This document shows, piece after piece, positions 1-7,929 of a DNA stretch of 64,000 bases; position 1 is the first letter of the stretch; each line of letters begins with the position of its first letter. Location of the stretch: assembly GCA_963834405.1 (NCBI GenBank), contig CAWIBX010000001.1, positions 314,954 to 378,953 of the forward strand. Direction: 5' to 3'. The notes under the pieces are model-generated. The model saw only the letters and a list, made by a program, of their open reading frames with translations, was not told the origin of the DNA and ran no database searches. The position numbers and the translations under genes are program-made. Source of the DNA: Bog-473 sp963834405 (GTDB taxonomy: Bacteria; Actinomycetota; Acidimicrobiia; Acidimicrobiales; RAAP-2).

Positions 1-283
1 GGGAACGGATCACCGGCCCCTGCGGCTGGCTCCGGAGCAAGGGATAGAAGACGGGCGGGATGTCGTCCACCGCGGGATCTGGTGCAAAGAGGGCGTCGAT
101 CCTCCGGGCTGCCCTGCGCAATTGGTTGCGCAGCTGTAGTCGGCGCGACGCGCCGTTTTGCGCGTCCAAGTAATACGCAAGCCCGAATCCAATCGCCGAA
201 GCAAAGATGCGGCCGGACGTTCGCTTCGCTCTCCGTGCACGCCGAGAGGCTGCTTTGACCAACTCCCGCCGTTCGATGTCCAT
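1..283 (-). CDS. YtxH-like small membrane protein, cut by window edge
   Basis: The reading frame opens with ATG at 283 and stays open to base 1, so at least 94 residues are present and the C-terminus lies outside the window. A GGGAGG Shine-Dalgarno sits 11 bases upstream. A basic N-terminus (about residues 1-24) is followed by a short hydrophobic stretch and the segment GLAYYLDAQNGASRR (about 31-45). That 'YYLD..NG..RR' pattern is typical of YtxH-type actinobacterial stress or envelope proteins. The tail is arginine-rich. The role is unknown. Its place beside SHOCT and DUF6325 genes suggests a general-stress cluster. The family call is from pattern only. Confidence 0.6.
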   Translation of the reverse strand, partial: MDIERRELVKAASRRARRAKRTSGRIFASAIGFGLAYYLDAQNGASRRLQLRNQLRRAARRIDALFAPDPAVDDIPPVFYPLLRSQPQGPVIRS

Positions 284-624
284 GCCGAAGCCTCCCGGTG
301 ATGCCCTACCCGGGTTTTTCCTGCATAAACCACCCATTAAAGGCTGGTCCGAAAAGGGGGTTCGGCTGCTCTGTGCAATGACCTCTTAATTGGAACTGCT
401 TAATCCGCACGTCGGTCAGGTACGTTGCGGGCGCCTGCTGCGGCAACCAAACGCGTCTGCATTGCGGGTATGTGAGCCCACCATGGTGGGCGTGACCTGC
501 TGGTCCCGAGCCCGGACGTGCAAAGCGGCACCCTCGCCATAGGGTGCCGCTTCGCAAAACCTCGGCCCAGGTGCCTGACCGGGTCGCTACCGCCTGAGAT
601 TCAGGCCCGCCACGTCCGCCTCGA
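284..624. other. Intergenic stretch without a convincing gene
   Basis: About 340 bases. The open frames here lack ribosome-binding sites and read like random high-GC translation. The only clear structure is the hairpin at 524-551. The stretch before 283 should hold the promoter of the leftmost minus-strand gene; no strong -35/-10 pair stands out. Confidence 0.5.
524..551 (-). terminator. Hairpin downstream of SHOCT gene
   Basis: A perfect 11-base inverted repeat (AGCGGCACCCT / AGGGTGCCGCT) with a 6-base loop lies about 75 bases past the stop of the minus-strand SHOCT gene at 625. There is no long U-tract after it on the minus strand (only TTG), so it is a terminator-like hairpin rather than a canonical intrinsic terminator. 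Confidence 0.5.
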
Positions 625-915
625 CTACATCTGCGCCAGGATCTTCGCCTTCTGGTCGCTGAATTCCTGTTCGGTCAGGATGCCCTGATCCTTGAGCTCT
701 GCGAGCTTCTTGAGCTGGTCCATGGGGTCGTCGCCGGCCGGCGCGGCCTCGGCCGGCTGCTGCGCGGCCATCTGCTGCTCGTAGGCCGCCTGGTCCTTGT
801 CGGCCATCCTCGCGTTCTGCCGTCGGGACACGCGCCCGCTTACCGCGGTCGCGGTCCCGGCGATGACCGCCGTCCTCCCAACGGTGCGGAGCACCGGACG
901 TCGTCCTAGTGGCAT
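625..915 (-). CDS. SHOCT domain protein
   Basis: 96 residues. The last ~32 residues carry the SHOCT short C-terminal domain pattern (DQLKKLAELKDQGILTEQEF, then a basic helix ending KAKILAQM). The N-terminal third is basic with a weakly hydrophobic patch (TVGRTAVIAGTATAVSG) that could anchor it to the membrane. The middle is Ala/Gln/Pro-rich linker. AGGAG lies nine bases before ATG 915. SHOCT domains are thought to mediate oligomerisation or membrane-surface interactions; no enzyme activity is implied. It is the last gene of a minus-strand run with the DUF6325 gene and a second SHOCT gene, and is one of four SHOCT proteins in the first 16 kb. Confidence 0.85.
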   Translation of the reverse strand: MPLGRRPVLRTVGRTAVIAGTATAVSGRVSRRQNARMADKDQAAYEQQMAAQQPAEAAPAGDDPMDQLKKLAELKDQGILTEQEFSDQKAKILAQM

Positions 916-973
916 TAGCTGCGTCTCCTTTTCCCTGTGTCCTCGTCTCTTGTCCGCGTGTCCGAGTCCGTCG

Positions 974-1405
974 TCACGCGGTCTTGAGCGCTTCGGCGAG
1001 TTCCACCAACGCGGACTCGATCAGCTCGCGCGGGATGCGCGCCGTTTCTATCACCACGCCTCCGGCTTCTTGCACCGCCTCCACGAAGCCGCGCGCCCAC
1101 AGGTCCTCCCACACGATGATCAGCGCGGAGTTCCCCTCCGGCAGCCCCTGGGCCACGTGGTCGAGATCCTCGGCGTTGACCAGGCCGCCCACTTCGCCCT
1201 CGAGCTCGCCGAAGGGGACGAGCTCGTCCATCTGGTCGAACTCGAGGCTGATGGTGTCACCCGCCTCGTCCTTGGCCACGAACACGAGGTCGAGGATGCG
1301 CACCGTGCCGTTGGCGATCAGCGTCTCCACCTCCGGCACGATCTTCCCGGTGAACCGATTCCCCGGAAATGCGATGACCGTGTAGCTGACCGGTCCAATC
1401 GTCAT
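974..1405 (-). CDS. DUF6325 family protein
   Basis: 143 residues. It begins MTIGPVSYTVIAFPGNRFTG and continues with alternating beta-type strands and acidic helices. 'PGNRFTG...IVP...L...GTVRILDLVFV.KD' is the pattern I associate with DUF6325 (formerly grouped with DUF1269) actinobacterial proteins. No catalytic residues are evident. The start is supported by GGGAGGAG just upstream of ATG 1405. It lies between two SHOCT genes on the same strand (gaps of 47 and 58 bases), so co-transcription is likely. In related genomes such proteins sit with SHOCT and stress genes; the molecular function is unknown. Confidence 0.8.
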   Translation of the reverse strand: MTIGPVSYTVIAFPGNRFTGKIVPEVETLIANGTVRILDLVFVAKDEAGDTISLEFDQMDELVPFGELEGEVGGLVNAEDLDHVAQGLPEGNSALIIVWEDLWARGFVEAVQEAGGVVIETARIPRELIESALVELAEALKTA

Positions 1406-1452
1406 GAGCGCTCCTCCCTGGTCTTTCTCATGTGTACTCCGCGATCAGAGGC

Positions 1453-1848
1453 CTAGGCCAGCAGCTTCGCCTTCTGCGCGTCGAATTCCGTGTCGGTGAT
1501 GACACCTTGCGACTTGAGGTCCGCCAGCTTCTGGAGCTGCGAGGCGGTGTCGTCACCGCCCCCGGCGGTCTGGCGCACGTACGAGTCGAATGCCGCTTGC
1601 TGGTCGGCGGCCTCCTGGGCGGCCCGCTCGTGCATCTTGCCGCCCCGGGCGATCAGGTACACGAAGACACCGAGGAACGGCAGGATGATGATGAAGATGG
1701 CCCAGAGCGCCTTGCCCCAGCCACCCATGTCGCGGCTGCGGAAGATGTCCACGAACACCATGATCAGCAGCCAGATCCAGATGATGAAGAGGAAGAAGTA
1801 CAGCATCGTCAGGAACGCATCGAGAATGGGGTAATTCGTGGCAATCAT
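1453..1848 (-). CDS. PLDc_N / SHOCT membrane protein
   Basis: 131 residues. Residues ~10-32 form a strongly hydrophobic helix (FLTMLYFFLFIIWIWLLIMV) and ~45-68 a second one ending in VYLIARGG, the usual PLDc_N (cardiolipin synthase N-terminal) layout. A linker (KMHERAAQEAADQQAAF) and a C-terminal SHOCT domain (LQKLADLKSQGVITDTEF) follow. It is probably an inner-membrane protein with the SHOCT domain in the cytoplasm. AAGGAG precedes ATG 1848. A near-identical paralogue lies at 14896-15297. A DosR-like box lies about 140 bases upstream at 1989-2003. The function is not known. Confidence 0.88.
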   Translation of the reverse strand: MIATNYPILDAFLTMLYFFLFIIWIWLLIMVFVDIFRSRDMGGWGKALWAIFIIILPFLGVFVYLIARGGKMHERAAQEAADQQAAFDSYVRQTAGGGDDTASQLQKLADLKSQGVITDTEFDAQKAKLLA

Positions 1849-1988
1849 CGAGGCTCCTTTTCTTGGAGATGTCGGCCAGCCCTTGCGTCAGGAGTGCGAC
1901 AAGCGTAAGCCAAGGCCTCCCCGTCTGCCCGAGTCAGCGACGGGCGGTGTGCTGCCTTCACCATCCCACCCACTTTGGGGGGCCGGAT

Positions 1989-2003
1989 AGGGCCGAAAGT
2001 CCT
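1989..2003 (-). promoter_or_regulatory. DosR/DevR-like box
   Basis: On the minus strand this reads AGGACTTTCGGCCCT, close to the imperfect palindrome bound by DosR/DevR response regulators (GGGACTTTCGGCCC-type). It is upstream of the SHOCT/PLDc_N gene starting at 1848. Near-identical copies occur at 2416-2432, 2439-2454 and 9541-9556. No DosR gene is visible in the window. Confidence 0.45.
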
Positions 2004-2293
2004 CAGGCCGAGAGCACCGCTCCCTCAGGCACAACCCAGGTGACACTCGATGATCCTTCCCCCGTGGCACCGTTTCCGATCTCGACCGCCTTGGGCGCCG
2101 ACGAGCCCTGGAAGACCGCGTCGGGAACCGACGCCCCGGTGATCGGGTTGTCGACGGTGACGGCCGGCGGAGCCGTGGGTGCAGGCCGCCTTACTCCCGC
2201 ACCCACATGCGCTCCGTCTCCAATAACCAGCACGAGCGCAACGGCGGAAGCCGCCGCGCCGGCGAACATCACACCCCTCCGGCGTACACCCAT
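2003..2293 (-). CDS. Small membrane-anchored or secreted protein
   Basis: 96 residues from ATG 2293, which has a strong GAGGAGG eight bases upstream. An in-frame start at 2389 exists but lacks this site. The N-terminus is basic (MGVRRRG) followed by a hydrophobic segment (about residues 9-27), i.e. a signal anchor or signal peptide. The rest is a Pro/Ala/Val-rich, probably extracytoplasmic tail with no recognised domain. It is downstream of the DUF2252 gene and follows two DosR-like boxes (2416-2454). The opposite strand also has a long open frame, so the call is moderate. Confidence 0.5.
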   Translation of the reverse strand: MGVRRRGVMFAGAAASAVALVLVIGDGAHVGAGVRRPAPTAPPAVTVDNPITGASVPDAVFQGSSAPKAVEIGNGATGEGSSSVTWVVPEGAVLSA

Positions 2294-2403
2294 CGGAGCC
2301 GCCTCCTCTGTCTCCCGTGAGGGAGCCGGCGCGCCCTTGCGCGTCGTGCTGGTCTCCGTTCCCCCGGATCCCATCGCTCGTGGGATCAACGATGTCAGTC
2401 CGT

Positions 2404-2425
2404 CGGCCCTCTCAGTAGGGCCGAA
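2404..2425. repeat. 8-bp inverted repeat between DUF2252 and small anchored gene
   Basis: TCGGCCCT / AGGGCCGA with a 6-base loop, overlapping the DosR-like box at 2416. It could be a weak terminator for the DUF2252 transcript or part of the regulatory site. Confidence 0.4.
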
Positions 2426-2454
2426 AGTCCAATCGTCAGAGGGCGAAAGTCCCG
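2416..2454 (-). promoter_or_regulatory. Two adjacent DosR/DevR-like boxes
   Basis: Minus-strand copies read TTGGACTTTCGGCCCTA (2416-2432) and CGGGACTTTCGCCCTC (2439-2454). They are 23 bases apart (about two helical turns), in the 162-base gap upstream of the small protein starting at 2293. Paired boxes spaced by whole helical turns are common in DosR-controlled promoters. The identification rests on motif similarity only. Confidence 0.5.
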
Positions 2455-2455
2455 C

Positions 2456-3919
2456 TCAGATCCCCTCTTCGGCGTGCAACCGCCCGTTCTTGCAGGCCTT
2501 GGCGAACGTCTCGTAGTCGCGCTCGTTCTGGTCGGCATACGTCTCGGAGAAGCGGACCAGCGCCTTCTCGAACGTCGGGTTGTTGCCCAGGTACGACGCG
2601 ATGGCTATCCGGTCCCCCGAACGGGAGTGGGCGCGGGCCAGCGTGTGGGCACACAGGCCGGCGTACGCCTTCATGCCGGCGGGGATGGCGTTCTCGACGT
2701 CGACCGACCCCTTCCAGTCCTGGAGCTGGCGGACGTAGTAGTCGCGGGTGACCCCGTCCACGCCGACTGAGCGCTGCCAGCCCAAGAAGATGTCGCTGCT
2801 GGCCTGCATCAGCCGCTGGCCGGCCACGACGCGGGCGCCGTGGTTGTCGTAGCGGCTCTTCTTGGTGAAGCGCTCGAGCACCGAAGCCTCGGCTTCCTTG
2901 GCCTGTAGGAAGAGGATGTCCTCCGGCCCCTGGCCGTGCAGCAGGACGATCCACGCTCGCGTGCCCACGCTGCCGACACCCACGACCTTCCGGGCGATCT
3001 GGCAGAAGGTGTACTTCTCCAGGAGGTGTTTGCGGTCGGTGGGCAGGGTGGAGCGGTACTTGCGCAGGATGTCGCGGAACAGGTCTTCCTGGCGCTCCAC
3101 CTCCATGTCCGGCCAGAGGTCTTCGGCGGGGACGATGAGCGGCGGGTCGCTGATGATGCGGCGTTCCCCGTTCACCACGGTCGTGAGCTTGTCCAGCGCC
3201 CTCATGCTGTCCTTGGTGCGCGCCTTCTCGACCATCTTCGACGCGGTGTTGGCGATGTGCTGCGCGTCCTTGGTCTTCGTGCGGAGCGCCTCGGCCCGTA
3301 TCAGCTCGACGCCGGTGTCCACTTCGACGTGGGAGTACCAGACCTGGAGGTTGGTCAGGGTCGCCATGAGGCGGACGGCCTCGCGGTAGACCCGCCCCAG
3401 GTCGAGCACCGTCTCGGTCCGGACGGCCTTGCTGAAACCCAGGTGTCGGGCTGCGATCACGAAACTGGCCGCCAGTCGCTTGACGTCCCACTCCCACGGA
3501 CCCGGATGCGTCTCGTCGAAGTCGTTGCAGTCGAAGACCATGGCGCGTTCCGGCGTGCCGAAGATGCCGAAGTTGGAGAGGTGAGCATCGCCGCAGATCT
3601 GCGCGCTCAGGCCCGACCGCGGCGTTGTCGACAGGTCCGACGCCATGATCAGCGCCGCGCCGCGGTAAAAGGTGAACGGCGAGACCAGCATGCGGCCGTA
3701 GCGGATGGGGACCAGCTCGGGGACGCGGGTCTTGGCCTGCTCCTCCAGGAGCGCCACCGGGTCGGGGCGCTCGGGCCAGGGCCTGAACTCGGCCTGGCTG
3801 TCCCGGGGCACCTTCGCCCGTGCGTCCTTGCCCTTGGCCTTGCTCTCGGCCTCGCTCAAGTGGGGGACGGCCTTCGGGATGGGGATCTCGGCGATGGGGA
3901 CCGCCTTGTCCATAGCCAT
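2456..3919 (-). CDS. DUF2252 family protein
   Basis: 487 residues from ATG 3919, chosen because GGAGGAGG lies just upstream; ATG 3940 would extend it by seven residues without such a site. DUF2252 hallmarks are clear: RYGRMLVSPFTFYRGAA (about 80-97), QICGDAHLSNFG (about 113-124), VFDCNDFDETHPGPWEWD (about 134-151) and a distal KVVGVGSVGTRAW. The fold is thought to be protein-kinase/aminoglycoside-phosphotransferase-like; the substrate is unknown. It is close to the usual family length of 430-480. The gene stands alone, divergent from the membrane protein at 4165 and upstream of the DosR-like boxes. Confidence 0.92.
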   Translation of the reverse strand: MAMDKAVPIAEIPIPKAVPHLSEAESKAKGKDARAKVPRDSQAEFRPWPERPDPVALLEEQAKTRVPELVPIRYGRMLVSPFTFYRGAALIMASDLSTTPRSGLSAQICGDAHLSNFGIFGTPERAMVFDCNDFDETHPGPWEWDVKRLAASFVIAARHLGFSKAVRTETVLDLGRVYREAVRLMATLTNLQVWYSHVEVDTGVELIRAEALRTKTKDAQHIANTASKMVEKARTKDSMRALDKLTTVVNGERRIISDPPLIVPAEDLWPDMEVERQEDLFRDILRKYRSTLPTDRKHLLEKYTFCQIARKVVGVGSVGTRAWIVLLHGQGPEDILFLQAKEAEASVLERFTKKSRYDNHGARVVAGQRLMQASSDIFLGWQRSVGVDGVTRDYYVRQLQDWKGSVDVENAIPAGMKAYAGLCAHTLARAHSRSGDRIAIASYLGNNPTFEKALVRFSETYADQNERDYETFAKACKNGRLHAEEGI

Positions 3920-4010
3920 GCTCGGCCTCCTCCCTGGCACTCGAGCTCGCGCCTCGCCCGACCGAGGCTATGCCTTCACCGGCCCTGCGGGTACTGCGTT
4001 CCCTCCCGTC

Positions 4011-4026
4011 GGACCACCCGGTCCCC
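4011..4026. promoter_or_regulatory. Palindromic GGACC/GGTCC site in divergent promoter region
   Basis: GGACCACCCGGTCCCC is an inverted repeat in the 245-base gap between the divergent DUF2252 gene (start 3919) and the membrane-protein gene (start 4165). It vaguely resembles the DosR-like boxes nearby. The assignment is weak. Confidence 0.25.
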
Positions 4027-4164
4027 GGCCACCTCGGGACCCCAGCATGACCTTTGACCCTTTCCCCTGCCCTGGTGCGGCGGCACAATGGCCCGCACGG
4101 CGTCGGACCGGCGCGCGCCCCGGAAGGCGACACCGGAAGAGCCCGGGAAATCAAGGAGCGGCTG

Positions 4165-5067
4165 GTGACGGTGGACTTCGGGGACCGCAGCGTCTCGGAA
4201 GGAGCCGCGACCGCCCCGGCGCCAGCACGCCCCCCCGCCTCTCGACGCGAGCGCATCCGCACGACCATTCGCCGCCTGATCGCGGCCATCAACGCCAGCG
4301 ACGATGCCGCCGTGGAGCAGGCGGTGCTCCGGCTCAGCCAGTCGCGGCGGTGGCTGGCCCCGCTGGCGCTCATCGTCGGCGCCTTCCTGATGCTGTTCCA
4401 AGGGCTCAAACTGCTCGTCACCAACTGGCGGCTCACGCTGGTGCAGATCCTGCCGGCCATGTGGATCTGGATCGCGATGCTCGATATCAAGATCCACGTC
4501 CTGCACGGCCACCAGTTCCACGTGCTCCGTGGGCCCGTTCTGATCCCCGCCGTCTTGGGCGTCACCGCGCTGACCGCGGGGAGCTTCTTCCTGAACGGGG
4601 TCTTCGCGTTCGCCATCTCCGAACCGGGGACACCACAGATTCTCCCGGCGTTCGCCAAGGCTCGGAGCCATCTCGGCGTGATCATGGCCTGGGGCGGTGG
4701 GGTGGGGCTGGCGCTGTCGTTCTCCGCGTTGATCGCCACCCGCTGGGGCCATTGGCCGTTCGTCATCAGCCAGAGCATCGTCGTCGGGATCATGATGCTC
4801 TGCTACCTGGCGGTGCCGGCGCGCCTCGTCGGCATAAAGAAGACCCGGTCCCGCCGGGACACGCTTGCGGCCACGGCGGTGGGTGGCGCCGTGGGCGCCG
4901 TCGTGTGCTCGCCGCCCTACCTTTTGGGTCGGTTCGGGATCCTCATGCTCGGGTGGAGCGGCTTCTTCTGGCTGGGCGTGATCCTCATCGCCATCGGCGC
5001 GGCGTTGCAGACAGGAATGACCAGTGCGGTGAAGGCGGTGAAATTCTCCGCGAAGCTCGTCGGTTGA
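4165..5067 (+). CDS. Multi-pass membrane protein of unknown function
   Basis: 300 residues from GTG 4165, preceded by AAGGAG; an upstream in-frame start at 4054 has no good ribosome site. After a ~70-residue cytoplasmic N-terminus with an Arg-rich stretch come six or more hydrophobic segments: LALIVGAFLMLFQ, LVQILPAMWIWIAML, a Val/Ala/Gly-rich helix, VGLALSFSALI, IVVGIMMLCYLAV, then AVGGAVGAVV and SGFFWLGVILIAIGAA. No transporter signature was recognised. It lies 31 bases ahead of the metallo-hydrolase gene and may be co-transcribed with it. Confidence 0.75.
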   Translation: MTVDFGDRSVSEGAATAPAPARPPASRRERIRTTIRRLIAAINASDDAAVEQAVLRLSQSRRWLAPLALIVGAFLMLFQGLKLLVTNWRLTLVQILPAMWIWIAMLDIKIHVLHGHQFHVLRGPVLIPAVLGVTALTAGSFFLNGVFAFAISEPGTPQILPAFAKARSHLGVIMAWGGGVGLALSFSALIATRWGHWPFVISQSIVVGIMMLCYLAVPARLVGIKKTRSRRDTLAATAVGGAVGAVVCSPPYLLGRFGILMLGWSGFFWLGVILIAIGAALQTGMTSAVKAVKFSAKLVG

Positions 5068-5098
5068 ACGCCGGTGCGATGCCCGAGGAGGCCGCAGC

Positions 5099-5977
5099 AT
5101 GCCCACAACGCTGGAGTGGTTCGGAACCGCGACCTTCCGGGTCCGGTACCGTGAGCTCACCCTGTTCTTCGATGCCTACGTCGATCGCCTGCCCGGACTG
5201 GACCCGGTCGGCCTGACGACGGCCGAGATCGACCAGGCTGACTTCGTCTTCGTCAGCCACGCCCACTTCGACCACCTCTACGGCGCCGACGCCATTGCGA
5301 TTCGCACTGGCGCCACGGTGGTGGCGTCACCTGAATCGATCCACTGCATGCGTGCCTGTGAGGTACCGGACTCCCAACTCCTGAAGGTGACGGGGGGCGA
5401 GACCGTCGACTGCGGCCCCTCCGTCCGGGTGCGGGTGCTCCCGGCGCTGCACTCCTGCCTGTTCGCCCACAGCGAGGGCGACTGCGGGGTCGCGTGCCTG
5501 GGGGATCTCGGGGTGAGCGCGCAGGCGCGCGCAGGCGCCGTCGCCGGATTGTTCGACTTGATGGCAGCCGCACCGGCACCTGCCGGGCCCGTACTGCGGG
5601 ACATGAACGCCAAATGCTCCGACCATGACGGCGGCCAGCTGGCGTACCTCCTCACGACGCCCGAAGGTTCCCTGCTGGTCAACGGCAGCGCCGGCTACTG
5701 GAAGGGAATCTTCACCGGGCTGCGGCCCGACGTCGCGCTGCTCTCGCTCGCCGGGAGGCCCAACGTCGACGGAGAGCCGTTCCAGGGCTCCTCGGCCGAC
5801 TACGTGCGGGAGCAGGTGCAGCTGCTCGGGGCGGGGCGGGTCGCCTTCTGCCACCACGACCCCCTGTTTCCGGGCCAGCGATGGAGCAATACCAGCGCGG
5901 CCGCGGGGGCCGTGCGCGAGGACGGCGTGGGCTACTTCGAGATGGCGTACAACGCGCCGGTGCCCCTCTTCGAGTGA
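5099..5977 (+). CDS. Metallo-beta-lactamase fold hydrolase
   Basis: 292 residues. The metal-binding motif HAHFDH sits at about residues 59-64. Further candidate ligands are a His in LPALHSC (~118), the Asp of CLGDLG and a late His pair in FCHHDP (~259). The N-terminal strand pattern (LEWFGTATFRVRY) matches L-ascorbate lactonase/UlaG-type or general MBL-fold hydrolases. It is cytoplasmic, with no signal peptide. GAGGAGG-type sequence precedes ATG 5099. The substrate cannot be told from sequence. It is convergent with the TetR gene at 6012. Confidence 0.85.
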   Translation: MPTTLEWFGTATFRVRYRELTLFFDAYVDRLPGLDPVGLTTAEIDQADFVFVSHAHFDHLYGADAIAIRTGATVVASPESIHCMRACEVPDSQLLKVTGGETVDCGPSVRVRVLPALHSCLFAHSEGDCGVACLGDLGVSAQARAGAVAGLFDLMAAAPAPAGPVLRDMNAKCSDHDGGQLAYLLTTPEGSLLVNGSAGYWKGIFTGLRPDVALLSLAGRPNVDGEPFQGSSADYVREQVQLLGAGRVAFCHHDPLFPGQRWSNTSAAAGAVREDGVGYFEMAYNAPVPLFE

Positions 5978-6011
5978 GTAGTGCAGTCGGCGCAGGCCTC
6001 GCGTGGAACCG

Positions 6012-6623
6012 CTAGCGCAGGCGGAGCGTACGCAGCCAGATCTGCTCGAGCACGGCCGAAGGGCGCTCTATCGGCACCTCGTCGAACTTCCAGTAGACGT
6101 CGAGCAGGTAGCGGTCCGTGAGCACCGAGAGCGCGCGGATGGTCTCGATCGGGTACTCCACCTCGACCCGGCCTGCGGCCATGAGGGTATGGGTGTGGGC
6201 CTCGACCGGCGCAATGAGCTCGCCGATGGTGGTGCCCCAGAGGTCCTTGAGGTCCGGGCCGGCTCCGGCGGCGTCGTAGAAAGCCTGCATCAAGCGGCCG
6301 TGATCGCGGTAGACCGTCGCGAACTGCAGCAGCGAGTCGCGCAGCTGCGACGTCGGATCCTCGGAGGCGAGCCACTGGGCCGCCGCCTCGCGCAGCTCGT
6401 CGACCAGCTGGCCCATGAGCCGGACCACGACGGCTTCGAGGTCGGGGAAGTAACGGTAGAAGGCCGTCCGGGTGAGGCCGGCCTTGCCCATGACGACCTC
6501 GACCGTCAGGTCGCGGAAGGGGCGCTGCTCGAGCAGCTGTTCGGTGGCCTCGAGGATGGCCCGCTCGGTTGCGGCGCGGCGTTCGTGGGCGGCGGCGCGG
6601 GTGCGGGAGCGCGTCGGGGTCAT
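6012..6623 (-). CDS. TetR family transcriptional regulator
   Basis: 203 residues. The N-terminal TetR_N helix-turn-helix occupies about residues 15-62 (ERAILEATEQLLEQ, then VEVVMGKAGLTRTAFYRYFPDLEAV). The rest is the helical ligand-binding/dimerisation part, with a C-terminal region like that of other Actinobacteria TetR proteins. It begins 11 bases after the stop of the M24 peptidase gene on the same strand, so the two form an operon. The palindrome at 7711-7725, upstream of that operon, is a plausible autoregulatory operator. The ligand is unknown. Confidence 0.9.
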   Translation of the reverse strand: MTPTRSRTRAAAHERRAATERAILEATEQLLEQRPFRDLTVEVVMGKAGLTRTAFYRYFPDLEAVVVRLMGQLVDELREAAAQWLASEDPTSQLRDSLLQFATVYRDHGRLMQAFYDAAGAGPDLKDLWGTTIGELIAPVEAHTHTLMAAGRVEVEYPIETIRALSVLTDRYLLDVYWKFDEVPIERPSAVLEQIWLRTLRLR

Positions 6624-6633
6624 GTACCCGCGG

Positions 6634-7656
6634 TCAGCCCCGCCGGAACGATTCGGTGCTGTAGCGGGCGGCGGCCCACCTTTGGACGTGCGGCAGCGAG
6701 TCGTCGAGCCAGTAGGCGTCGTTCTCCGTGACGACGAGGAGCTCCTCGAACTTCACGCCCACGCCGTCGCATCCGATGTGCGGCTCCACGGCCCACAGGC
6801 CCGGCGTCGCCGGGAAGTCGGTGAACGCGCTGTCGTTCCAGACCGGGTAGCACGACTCGTCCTCGAGCGCCTGCACGCCGGCGGCGAGGAGGCCCTCGGC
6901 CGCGGCGGTGCCGAAGCCCGGGATCGGGGTCGTGCGCTCGGGGTCGTGGTCGAGCGGGAAGACGAGGTGGCCGAGGGCCCGGGCCGGGTAGTGCTGGTGG
7001 CAGTTGAGCCAGCCGCGGGCGTCGAGGAGCTCATCGAGGAGGCGGTAGAGGGACAGCAGGGTCTCGCCCTGGCGGATGCCGTTGAGGAGGAAGGTGCGGA
7101 TGCGGGCGAGTCCGGCATCGAGCTCGTTGAAGAGGGTGTTGGGCGTGGCCTTCTTGGCGTTCTTGGCGTTGGCGGCCTGGGCGGCGCCAAAGGTGAAGGA
7201 GTAGCCGACGTCCGAGGCGATCCCGTCGACGGTGGGGGCCAGGTCGAGGATCACCGGCATGCCGTCGACCAGCGACTCGTGGGTGGGGAAGAAGCGGCTC
7301 GAGGTGCGGGCCAGCTCGGGGTTTGTGGTGGGGTGGACGGTGTTGCCGTTGGTGGCCACGCCGTTGGGGGTGTTCGGGTCCGGAGTCCACTCGGGGCCCA
7401 GCATGGTGCGGATGCCGAACCAGGCGAACGGCTCGTGGAAGACCTGGAACACATCGTGCTGGGCTTGGGCGGCCACCATGAGCGTGGCCACCTCGGCCTC
7501 GGTCATACCGGCCTGGAGCTGGGACTCGACCTTTTGGGCCATGTCGTAGGCGAGCCGCTGGACCTGGCGGAACCGATGGAGGTCGGACGCGTCGTAGGGG
7601 AAGGGGTTGTCGGCGGGGGTGTTGCGGCGGGGCAATTGAGTCTCCCTGCAGGGCAT
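6634..7656 (-). CDS. M24 family metallopeptidase (Xaa-Pro peptidase/creatinase-like)
   Basis: 340 residues. Pita-bread metal ligands can be picked out: Asp pair in ILDLAPTVDGIASDVGYSF, His in the CHQHYP...GH region (about 230), Glu in WAVEPHIGC and Glu in KFEELLVV near the end. The family binds two divalent metals and cleaves Xaa-Pro or C-N bonds in small substrates; the substrate here is unknown. ATG 7656 has no clear Shine-Dalgarno, whereas TTG 7635 has GGGAG seven bases upstream and may be the real start. It is the first gene of an operon with the TetR regulator. Confidence 0.85.
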   Translation of the reverse strand: MPCRETQLPRRNTPADNPFPYDASDLHRFRQVQRLAYDMAQKVESQLQAGMTEAEVATLMVAAQAQHDVFQVFHEPFAWFGIRTMLGPEWTPDPNTPNGVATNGNTVHPTTNPELARTSSRFFPTHESLVDGMPVILDLAPTVDGIASDVGYSFTFGAAQAANAKNAKKATPNTLFNELDAGLARIRTFLLNGIRQGETLLSLYRLLDELLDARGWLNCHQHYPARALGHLVFPLDHDPERTTPIPGFGTAAAEGLLAAGVQALEDESCYPVWNDSAFTDFPATPGLWAVEPHIGCDGVGVKFEELLVVTENDAYWLDDSLPHVQRWAAARYSTESFRRG

Positions 7657-7693
7657 TACTGCGAGTTCTTTCGAGGTTGGCGTGACAATATGA

Positions 7694-7725
7694 GTGACGC
7701 GACGTCACCCATTGTGTCACACAAT
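7694..7725. promoter_or_regulatory. Two palindromes upstream of the M24/TetR operon
   Basis: ATTGTGTCACACAAT (7711-7725) is a 15-base palindrome with a 3-base centre. GTGACGCGACGTCAC (7694-7708) is a second inverted repeat beside it. Both lie within 70 bases upstream of the M24 gene and suit TetR-family dimers. The TetR at 6012 is the obvious candidate, by inference. Confidence 0.55.
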
Positions 7726-7865
7726 TTGGGAATCCGTGACTGGACGGGCTCTTGGGAGGCCGGGGGTTGGGCCGGCCATGAAGGATGAGCAGGGACGATT
7801 GAAGGTTGGGCGAAGGAGGCTGAGGGAGGCGAAGGGCGAAGGGCGAAGACCTTCCTTCGGTGCGT

Positions 7866-7909
7866 CATTTCAAAATGTATGCACATGCCTGCTTATACAT
7901 TTCGAAATG
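7866..7909. repeat. AT-rich inverted repeat
   Basis: CATTTCAAAATGTAT (7866-7880) and ATACATTTCGAAATG (7895-7909) pair with a single mismatch around a 14-base loop. The right arm contains the self-palindrome ATTTCGAAAT. It is markedly AT-rich against its surroundings, downstream of the DUF302 stop (7930). It could be an operator or a transcription end; there is no U-tract. Confidence 0.5.
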
Positions 7910-7929
7910 CACACCTGCGGGCGAGACGT

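Noticed and set aside
2436..4793. A 785-codon minus-strand frame overlapping DUF2252
   Set aside because: Out of frame with the DUF2252 gene, low-complexity Arg/Gly/Pro translation, no ribosome site.
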